DNA from: Poecilobothrus nobilitatus
Taxonomy: Eukaryota > Arthropoda > Insecta > Diptera > Dolichopodidae
Reading direction: 5' to 3'
Length of the DNA stretch: 64,000 nucleotides
NCBI GenBank assembly: GCA_947095535.1
Contig: OX352772.1
Span: forward strand, 46,209,445 to 46,273,444
Shown: piece after piece, positions 56,790 through 64,000 of the stretch
Layout of the letters: each line of letters begins with the position of its first letter
Numbering within the stretch: the stretch's first letter is position 1
The notes under the pieces: generated by a model
Told to the model about the DNA's origin: nothing
What the model saw: the letters and a program-made list of their open reading frames with translations, nothing else
Databases searched by the model: none
Position numbers and translations under genes: made by a program

Positions 56790-59235
56790 TTAGTTTGAAA
56801 GTAATGCTAATTGAATTATTAACAAATAAATTTGTACAATTTCAGAAATTAATTTTAAATTTGATTGTTTTGCTGGTAAAAACATGCCACAAATAGTAAA
56901 ATTATGATTTGATGTTAAAAAAGAATTTCTTAAAAGAATTTCATCAATCTGAAAAATTAAAAATTTATTATAAAATAAAAATTAATATTAGAAAATAATA
57001 TTTAATCCTGCAGTCAGACGAGTGCTAGTATTACTATAGTAAAATAGTGTACAAATACATGAACATTTTCGAACATTTTTTTCAATTATGTTTGATATTT
57101 TCGCCTAGCTATAGTAATTCACCTAGTACTTTGACATTTCGTGTATTTTAAAATGGACAACAATAAAAAAATAATTCTCAATATTCATGCCATAAGTTTT
57201 TTTTCTGTGATAATTTTTTTTTGCTTTTTTTTTATTTAGTGTATTCTTCTGCCACATAAATGTGACAAGGAAATTACACAGCCTTTCCTTTTCAGGAGTG
57301 GCTGTTTATGTCGTAAAGGGGAATTATTTTTTAGACGTGTGTGGGATTTGAATAGACACTTCCTCGGGGTTTACAGCGTTTATTTTATACGCTACAGCGC
57401 TTATTTTATACGCTCTTACGCACTATGCCACCCACGCCTCATAATTATATTATTCAGTACTTTATCAATTTAAAATAAAATAATTTTTGATGAACTTAAA
57501 ATAAAGTTTTTTTTTTTCAATTTATTTCACTGCAACGTAAATGAGTCAAGGAATTTACACATCCTTTCCTTTCCAGCTGTACATATCATAAGGGGGAATT
57601 ATTCTGAAGTGGGTGGAATTCGAACAGACAATTCGCCGGTGTTTAAGTAGAATTTTACACTTTCTTACTCAGTTGGCCACCGATACCCCCTTAAATAAAA
57701 TTAAATATTGAAAATAAATTTAATCCACTCGAAAGTAAATGAGGCAAGGAAATTACACAACCTTTCCTTTCCAGAAGTGGCTGGACATGACATAAGGGGA
57801 AATTATTCCTACGACGTGTGTAGGATTCGAGTTTACAATCCCTCAGTGTTTAGAAAGTATTTTATTCGCTCTTACCCAGTTGTCCACCGACGCCCTCTAT
57901 AATAAAATAAAAATTTAAAATAAATTAAACAAAAAATATTTTTTTAAATTGAAGATTGAAATATCTTGATAGTACAAATGCCACCACCTACGTCACACAG
58001 ATAGTATTAAATTTGACATTTCCAATTACCCACAACACAAAGATAATAATACTATATTGTGTGGCTGTTGGGAGTAATTTGAAGCATTACACACTCGCAA
58101 AGGTAATAATACTATCTCCTAGAGCAGTTGGAATTAATTTGACGCATTACACAATCACAAGATAGTAATACTTTCTCGCCTGCCCGCTGTTTTAAAATAT
58201 TTTAATATATATTTTTTTTTTTGTTCTTCAAAATTTTACCTTATTTTTATATTTTTTACTGCACAATAAATTTGTTATATCCAAATATTGTAAAAATTTT
58301 TTTATTTCAAATTTTATATTATCAATTATAAATCCTAATAATAAAACTTGTAATAAAGTATTTAATATTGTTATAATTAATGGTCCATAATATGAGCATT
58401 TTTGTTTTATTAAACATGTAAATATTAAATAATAAAATGTATTTAAAGAAAAATTTATAAAATTACAAAATCCTGCCATTAATGGTATATCAAAACATTT
58501 AAATATTTCATTTAAAATATGACAAGTTTTCTTTTGAAAATTAAATATAACTTTTAATTCTTTATATGAAATGAACAGATGATTCCCCAAAATATTCCGA
58601 TTGAAATGATTTTTTATTTGAGAATAATGTCTTAATGGTATTAAAATTAAAAAATTTAAAATTAAAAAAGGAAATGTTAAAATCATTCTTAAATATGTTA
58701 AAAAAATAATTAAAATAATTGTTGAACATATTTCAATTATTGAATCATCATTTGAATTCATTCCCATAAACAGTAACACAATATTTCGAAATAACATAAA
58801 TGGTGTTGTTAATATTAATATTATTATTAAACATGATATAATATTAAAATTATTTATTTTTGAATTTTTTAATAAATTTTCTGTTATTTTTATTAAATTT
58901 ATATAATTATTTAATAATTTTTGTAATTTATATGATATTGATCGAAATTTAATAAATATAAAAATATTAAATGCAAAAAAAAATTCTAATAAAAAATATA
59001 TTCTTTTTATAGTATAATAATCTTTATTATATAATATTATATTATAAATATAATTTATACCAAAAATTGATATAAAAAATATTATAAAAATTTGAAAAAT
59101 ATTTAAAATTTTATTTTTATTTATTAAAAATTTTCCTTTTTTCCTATTAAAATTCAAATCAATTAAATTGAAAATTTTTAAACTAAAATAAAAAATTAAA
59201 ACTAATTTAAAAAATGTTCTATTCAAATTAAACAT
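56790..59235 (-). CDS. Gustatory receptor-like protein GrD (two exons, 384 aa, transposon-expanded intron)
   Basis: Exon 1 is 59235-58240 (332 codons). The intron is 58239-56949 (1,291 nt, GTAAAA...TTTCAG). Exon 2 is 56948-56790 (52 codons plus TAA). Exon 2 begins IDEILLRNSF, contains FTICGMFLPAKQSNLK and ends YLLIIQLALLSN, aligning with the last exons of GrA-C. No other last exon lies within reach, and exon 1 stops at the same phase-0 site (KNK then GT). Exon 1 has NRTFFKLVLIFYFSLKIFNL, FDIPLMAGFCNFINF and LQVLLLGFIIDNIKFEIKKF, matching the paralogues. The intron holds a TTAA-flanked element with three SINE-like copies. Splicing across it is inferred, and a broken gene is possible if the intron is not removed. 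Confidence 0.78.
57229..57440 (-). repeat. tRNA-derived SINE (family S) in the GrD intron
   Basis: The plus strand shows TCTGCCACATAAATGTGACA, GGAAATTACACAGCCTTTCC, a GTGTGTGGGATTTGAA box B relative and CGCTCTTACGCACTATGCC. It is therefore a minus-strand family S copy with a small internal duplication (GCGTTTATTTTATACGCT / GCGCTTATTTTATACGCT). Confidence 0.85.
57508..57695 (-). repeat. SINE (family S), variant copy in the GrD intron
   Basis: The body has CACTGCAACGTAAATGAGTC in place of the usual TGCCACATAAATGTGACA. The box B relative is GGAATTCGAAC. It is closer to the next copy (57719) than to the other family members, which suggests a subfamily or a local duplication. Confidence 0.75.
57719..57900 (-). 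repeat. SINE (family S), variant copy in the GrD intron
   Basis: ATCCACTCGAAAGTAAATGA resembles the variant at 57533. The copy continues GGAAATTACACAACCTTTCC, CGACGTGTGTAGGATTCGA and CGCTCTTACCCAGTTGTCC. It is another minus-strand copy. The three copies lie head-to-tail in one orientation. The 64-codon frame across it is not a gene. Confidence 0.75.
57985..58175 (+). repeat. Tandem repeat, unit about 60-70 bp, about 2-3 copies
   Basis: GTTGGGAGTAATTTGAAGCA, then TTACACACTCGCAAAGGTAA, recurs as GTTGGAATTAATTTGACGCA and TTACACAATCACAAGATAGT. A weaker first unit lies around 57985-58050. The repeat lies at the right end of the TTAA-flanked element. Confidence 0.75.
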
Positions 59236-59297
59236 TTAATTTCTAATATTTAATATAAAGTGTTATAAGTATAAAATATTTATATTAAAATAATATA
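59236..59297 (-). promoter_or_regulatory. GrD immediate upstream region, cut by SINE
   Basis: Only about 60 bp separate the GrD ATG from a SINE copy on the other strand. Any GrD promoter is therefore either very short, inside the SINE, or beyond it. No core promoter motif could be singled out. Confidence 0.3.
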
Positions 59298-59473
59298 AAG
59301 AGCGTATAAAATACATTGTAAACACCGAAGTAATGTGGGTTCGAACCCAACACACATCATAAGAATAATTCCCTCTTACGACATTTACAGTCACGCCTGA
59401 AAAGGAAAGGCTGTGTAATTTTCTTGACACATTTATGTGACAGGGAATAAACTAAAAAAAAAAAAAAACTGTA
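59298..59473 (+). repeat. SINE (family S), lacking box A, upstream of GrD
   Basis: The copy starts at AAAGAGCGTATAAAATACAT, has GGGTTCGAACCC (box B), CTTACGACATTTACAGTCAC, CACATTTATGTGACAGGG and a long A-tail. The box A portion is missing. It is oriented away from GrD. Confidence 0.85.
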
Positions 59474-60022
59474 GTAATATTAATTAGATAAATTAAAAAA
59501 ATATTAATGACAATATTAAAAATTCATTATTTTCGATTAAGGTTTTGTACACAGTTCAGTACATTTTTATAATGATACTCTAACTACTAGTTACTCTAAA
59601 AGAACACAAAAAATCCTTCCTCTCACGTCTTTGTGACTTCATCAAATTTATTTTATAAAAAAAAAAAAAAGAATGAGTTTTTTATCTTTAAATAAATATA
59701 TTACAATTAAAAACCAGTATTTGACATAAATAATTTTAGACTTTCATTATTAATTTATCTATAACTTAAATTTATTTTTTTTTTATTCCTCTCAGTTTCC
59801 AGAATGCAATCAATCGGATCATTACATTTTTTTCAGTTATTTTACCACAAATTTAATTGTTTTGTATATATTATATTAAAACATGCTTAACAGACAATAA
59901 TAAATACTTTAGAAATTAATTATTTTAATAAAACTTTAAAATTAATATTTAATTATAAATTTATAATAATAAATATTTTTTTACTTTCATTTTATTTAAC
60001 TATGAGTATAAAGTAGAAAAAA
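59474..60022. other. Non-coding, no gene recognised
   Basis: AT-rich sequence. No coding sequence or known repeat is seen. Confidence 0.5.
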
Positions 60023-60098
60023 ATAATGTCACAATAACTTGTTCTTTCAAATCATAAGAATCCCTTTATAAACTGACGTAATGAAAACCAGAACAAAA
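60023..60098. repeat. 76-bp direct repeat flanking R1, left copy
   Basis: ATAATGTCACAATA at the start and AATGAAAACCAGAACAAAA at the end recur at 61671-61746 with only a few changes (AACTTG against TTTTG). The offset is constant at 1,648 bp. The pair brackets the R1 copy exactly. Confidence 0.9.
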
Positions 60099-61670
60099 CG
60101 AGGAAGAATACAGTTGACTTTGTCAACTCTTAGATACCCGTACGAACCGTTAGTATGTTCACAGCCTGTCACTGTGCTTACAATATTATTTTTTTAATAT
60201 TTTAGTATTTTAAAATAATTTGGGTGAATTTTATAATTTCTAGAACTATGGGTTGTACATATATTCAAACTATATGTTTATATGTACATTCTTCAAAAGC
60301 AGATTCTAACCTTCCACATAACGATTATCAATCCAAAACTTTTTCAAATATTCTATAGTACCATTTAATACTAAGCGGTAAATGTATATTAAATTTACTT
60401 AGTACAAAATAGTAAATATAATTTTAAATATTATATTATATTATATTTAAATATTCCATTGACAGAATAATTTCTTATAAGTACAATAAAACACATATAT
60501 GTATGTAAATACGGCACTATATAATATACATATATACTCTTATCATTCACTCACTAGTGGCATATACGATATGTAAATAAACATGATATTATATAAGTAT
60601 GTATATCAATATCATATAAATAAAAATTCTTCAAGCAACCGTTATGTTGTTTATTTATTTACATTTTTTTGTACTACGCATTATATCCTCAACAATTTCA
60701 AATTATCGAATAAAACAAATGCAAAAAATTTGTTGAAGAAATTTGTTAGAAAATTTGAAAAAATCAAGTAACACTTTCGTCAATTATAAAGTAACCCTAT
60801 ATTATTAAAAAAAGTTGTTAACAGAAAAAAGAGTATAATGTTGAAGCTTTAATTTTTGTGTATTACTTCAAAAAAATTTTAACAGGTGTTCAAGTTACAG
60901 GTGTTTAAAAATAGGAAATTTTCAGTTTTTGACCCCTTATAGCTCCTAAACGGGGAGTGATACAAAAAAAATTTCTGAAATGACTCATACTTATTTTTAA
61001 ACTAACTTCTGTCAAAATTTCAAGTTTCCAACTTAAAGCGTTTAGAAGATAGAAGCGTTAAAGTATTTTGCAAAATTTGAGTTTCGCATAACGGTAAATT
61101 AAGACACCGTATGCCACAAATATATATTTATTGTATATATACTTTTAAAGCTAATAAAAGTAGTAATCGTTTGGTGTTTTCAAAATGAAGATATATCTTA
61201 TACAACTTGTGCTATAACAATTTAAATATAGAGCTTTTTTGAACCTTTGGGGAGCTGTAGCTCCGTAACGGATGGGGCTACAAAAAAAAGTTAATAAAAT
61301 AAAATTAATATTTTTGTGAGATCTATCAGCAGTTAAAATTTCATAGCTCTATTTCAAAAAAAATGTGGGGATCTAAAAGTTAGGTGTTCGAGAGCTACCC
61401 TAAGGCTTGGTCCAAACTCAACCAAAAAAAATAGGGAACCTACAAATTATTCCCAGAATATTTTGTGTAAATTTCAAGATTCTAGATTTCTTAGTTTTTG
61501 AGTTAGCGTGCTGACGGACGGACGGACGGACGGACGGACATGGCTCAAAAGTCTTAGAATTTTTTTCTGATCCGATCCATACCTTTGTAGGTATGTTTAG
61601 CTCGCTTATTTCGAGGTGTTACAAACGGAGGACTAATTTTATTATACCCGATCCTATCGTACGGGTATAA
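60099..61670 (-). mobile_element. R1 element, full copy, minus strand
   Basis: Read on the minus strand, this is nearly the same sequence as 43303-44900. It starts with the hairpin end near 61670 and has GTTTGTAACACCTCG, a CCGTCCG run and the R1 body. It ends in AGTTGACAAAGTCAACTG near 60111 and CTTCCTCG. It is non-coding. Confidence 0.85.
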
Positions 61671-61746
61671 ATAATGTCACAATATTTTGTTCTTTCAAAT
61701 CATAAGAATCCCTTTATAAACTGACGTAATGAAAACCAGAACAAAA
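61671..61746. repeat. 76-bp direct repeat flanking R1, right copy
   Basis: This is the partner of 60023-60098. It is far longer than a normal target-site duplication, so it more likely reflects a pre-existing tandem duplication or a recombination event. Confidence 0.9.
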
Positions 61747-61794
61747 AAATATATCAAAATAAAAAAAAACTTTTAACGTAACTGTTTTATCTTA

Positions 61795-62330
61795 TCCCCC
61801 CGTTTAGGAGCTGTAAGGAGTCAAAAACTGAAAATTTCCTATTTTTAAACACCTGTAACTTGAACACCTGTTAGAATTTTTTTGAAGTAATACATAAAAA
61901 TTAAAGCTTCAACATTATACTCTTATTTCTGTTAACAACTTTTTTTTAATAATATAGGGTTACTTTATAATTGACGAAAGTGTTACTTGATTTTTTCAAA
62001 TTTTCTAACAAATTTCTTCAACAAATTTTTTGCATTTGTTTTATTCGATAATTTGAAATTGTTGAGGATATAATGCGTAGTACATAAAAATGTAAATAAA
62101 TATGCAACATAACGGTTGCTTGAAGAATTTTTATTTATATGATATTGATATACATACATACTTATATAATATCATGTTTATTTACATATCGTATATGTCA
62201 CTAGTAAATGAATGATAAGAGTATATATGTATATTATGTAGCGCCGTATTTACATACATATATGTATTTTATTGTACTTATAGAAATTATTCTGTCAATG
62301 GAATATTTCAATATAATATAATATAACTAG
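61795..62330 (+). mobile_element. R1 element, partial (middle part), plus strand
   Basis: The sequence begins inside R1 at CCCCCCGTTTAGGAGCTGTA and follows R1 up to the AATATAATATAATATAA run. It then leaves the family at CTAGAAAATCCCC. The 5' module and the 3' hairpin are missing. Confidence 0.85.
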
Positions 62331-62589
62331 AAAATCCCCTGTGCAATTGCACAATTTCTATAGATTCAAAAACATTTACGTTATCATAGTGACTCCCTTA
62401 CTACCTGTATTAAGGGAGGGATTATTACATGTATTTTTTTAGCTTAGGTGTATTAAGTACCTAACTAAAATAACTTATGGATTTTTATTTTAATTTGAAT
62501 TTTTTAGGTGTAAGGTATAAATAAGTGGGTTGCATCGACTTAGTGTTACTTTTACTTGTTTTTTTTTTGCTTGAAAAAAATTTGCTGAA
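62331..62589. other. Spacer with an R2 terminal fragment (62508-62560, minus)
   Basis: TTAGGTGTAAGGTATAAATA followed by GTTGCATCGACTTAGTGTTAC is the reverse of the R2 left end (TAAGTCGATGCAAC... and TACCCTACACCT). A perfect 14-bp palindrome, TGTGCAATTGCACA, occurs at 62340-62353. The rest is unassigned. Confidence 0.6.
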
Positions 62590-64000
62590 TTTATTATACC
62601 CGTACGATAGGATCGGGTATAATAAAATTACTCCTCCGTTTGTAACACCTCGAAATAAGCGAGCTAGATATACCTTCAAAGGTATGGATCGGATCAGAAA
62701 AAAATTCTAAGACTTTTGAGCCATGTCCGTCCGTCCGTCCGTCCGTCCGTCCGTCCGTCCGTCAGCACGCTAACTCAAAAACTAAGAAAGCTAGAATCTT
62801 GAAATTTACACAAAATATTTTGGGAGTAATTTGTAGGTTCCCTATTTTTTTTGGTTGAGTTTGGACCAAGCCTTAGGGTAGCTCTCGAACACCTAACTTT
62901 TAGAACCCGACATTTTTTTTGCAATAGAGCTATGAAATTTTAACCACTGATAGATCTCACAAAAATATTAATTTTATTTTTAATAACTTTTTTTTGTAGC
63001 CCCACCCGTTACGGAGCTACAGCTCCCCAAAGGTTCAAAAAAGCTCTATATTTAAATTGTTATAGCACAAGTTCTATAAGGTATATCTTCATTTTGAAAA
63101 CGCCAAATGATTACCACTTTCATTAGCTTTAAAAGTATATATACAATAAATATATAATTTTGGCATACGGTGTCTAAATTTACCGTTATGCAAAACTGAA
63201 ATTTTGCAAAATTCTTTAACCCTTCCATCTTCTAAACGGTTAAAGTTGGAAACTTGAAATTTTGACAGAAGTTAGATCTTTGAAAATTAGTATGAGTCAT
63301 TTCAGAAATTTTTTTTGTATCACCCCCCGTTTAGGAGCTGTAAGGGGTCAAAAACTGAAAATTTCCTATTTTTAAACACCTGTAACTTGAACACCTGTTA
63401 AAATTTTTTTAAAGTAATACATAAAAATTAAAGCTTCAACATTATATTCTTATTTCTGTTAACAACTTTTTTTAATAATGTAGGGTTACTTTATAATTGA
63501 CGAAAGTGTTACTTGATTTTTTCAAATTTTCTAACAAATTTCTTTAAAACGAATTTTTTCCATTTTGTTTTACTCGATAATTTGAAATTGTTGAGGATAT
63601 AATGCGTAGTATAAAAAAATGTAAATAAATAAACAACATAACGGTTGCTTGAAGAATTTTTATTATTATTTATATGATATTGATATATATACATACTTAT
63701 ATAATATCATGTTTATTTACATATCGTAAATGTCACTAGGAATGAATGATAAGAGTATGTATGTATATTATATAGCGCCGTATTTACATACATATATGTA
63801 TTTTATTGTACTTATAAGAAATTATTCCGTCAATGGAATATTTAAATATAATATAATATAATATTTAAAATTATATTTACTATTTTGTACTAAGTAAATT
63901 TAATATACATTTACCGCTTAGTATTAAATGGTAGTATAGAATATTTGAAAAAGTTTTGGATTGATAATCGTTATGTGAAAGGTTAGAATCTGCTTTTGAA
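62590..64000 (+). mobile_element. R1 element, plus strand, continues past the window end
   Basis: The element starts at ATACCCGTACGATAGGATCG, has GTTTGTAACACCTCG, about nine CCGT units and the R1 body. It runs to the window edge at a point that corresponds to about 44703 of the first copy. It is non-coding. The short frames on both strands are by-products. Confidence 0.85.

Larger units (their letters stand above)
57006..58191. mobile_element. TTAA-flanked element inside the GrD intron
   Basis: TTAA occurs at 57002-57005 and at 58192-58195. The inner ends are imperfect inverted repeats. The left begins TCCTGCAGTCAGACGAG and soon has AGTATTACTAT. The right, read inward on the minus strand, begins AACAGCGGGCAGGCGAG and then AGTATTACTAT. 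Eleven of the first 17 positions match. A TTAA target site suggests a piggyBac-like MITE. No transposase is present. Three SINE-like copies and an internal tandem repeat make up most of its length. Removing it would leave an intron of about 105 nt. Confidence 0.55.

Overview
The window is very AT-rich eukaryotic DNA, most likely from an insect and probably a fly. Three lines of evidence support this. (1) There are four intact two-exon genes whose proteins look like insect gustatory receptors. (2) Fragments of insect-type non-LTR retrotransposons are present. (3) Several repeat families carry a terminal module (hairpin ending in TATACCC, then GTTTGTAAC, then a CCGT/CCGTCCG run) laid out like Drosophila DINE-1/INE-1, a Helentron-derived element. 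The species cannot be named from the sequence alone.

Layout. From 1 to about 46 kb I find no intact protein-coding gene. This part is a mosaic of repeats: a tRNA-derived SINE family, a MITE, decayed LINE pieces (8.4-9.2, 15.4-16.1, 20.6-22.0 and 25.3 kb), a dispersed family R3 (roughly 1 kb, many copies on both strands), DINE-1-like families of about 0.5 kb and 1.57 kb (R1), and a family R2 whose copies carry different numbers of a 146-147 bp tandem repeat (11 units at 33.8-35.4 kb, few at 38.9 and 42.2 kb). A near-identical A-B-A-B segmental duplication occupies 23.6-30.2 kb.

From 46.7 to 59.2 kb lies the real gene content: four receptor genes on the minus strand, called GrA to GrD here. 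Each has one long first exon, a phase-0 intron and a short last exon that encodes the C-terminal receptor signature. GrA and GrB are a recent tandem duplicate, about 95% identical in protein. GrC and GrD are older paralogues. The GrD intron has grown from an estimated 105 nt to about 1.29 kb through a TTAA-flanked element that carries three SINE-like copies. From 59.3 to 64 kb the DNA is again repeat: a SINE, then R1 copies in alternating orientation.

The four receptors probably form a local chemoreceptor cluster expanding by tandem duplication in repeat-rich DNA. Ligands, expression and exact membership of the receptor family cannot be read from the sequence.
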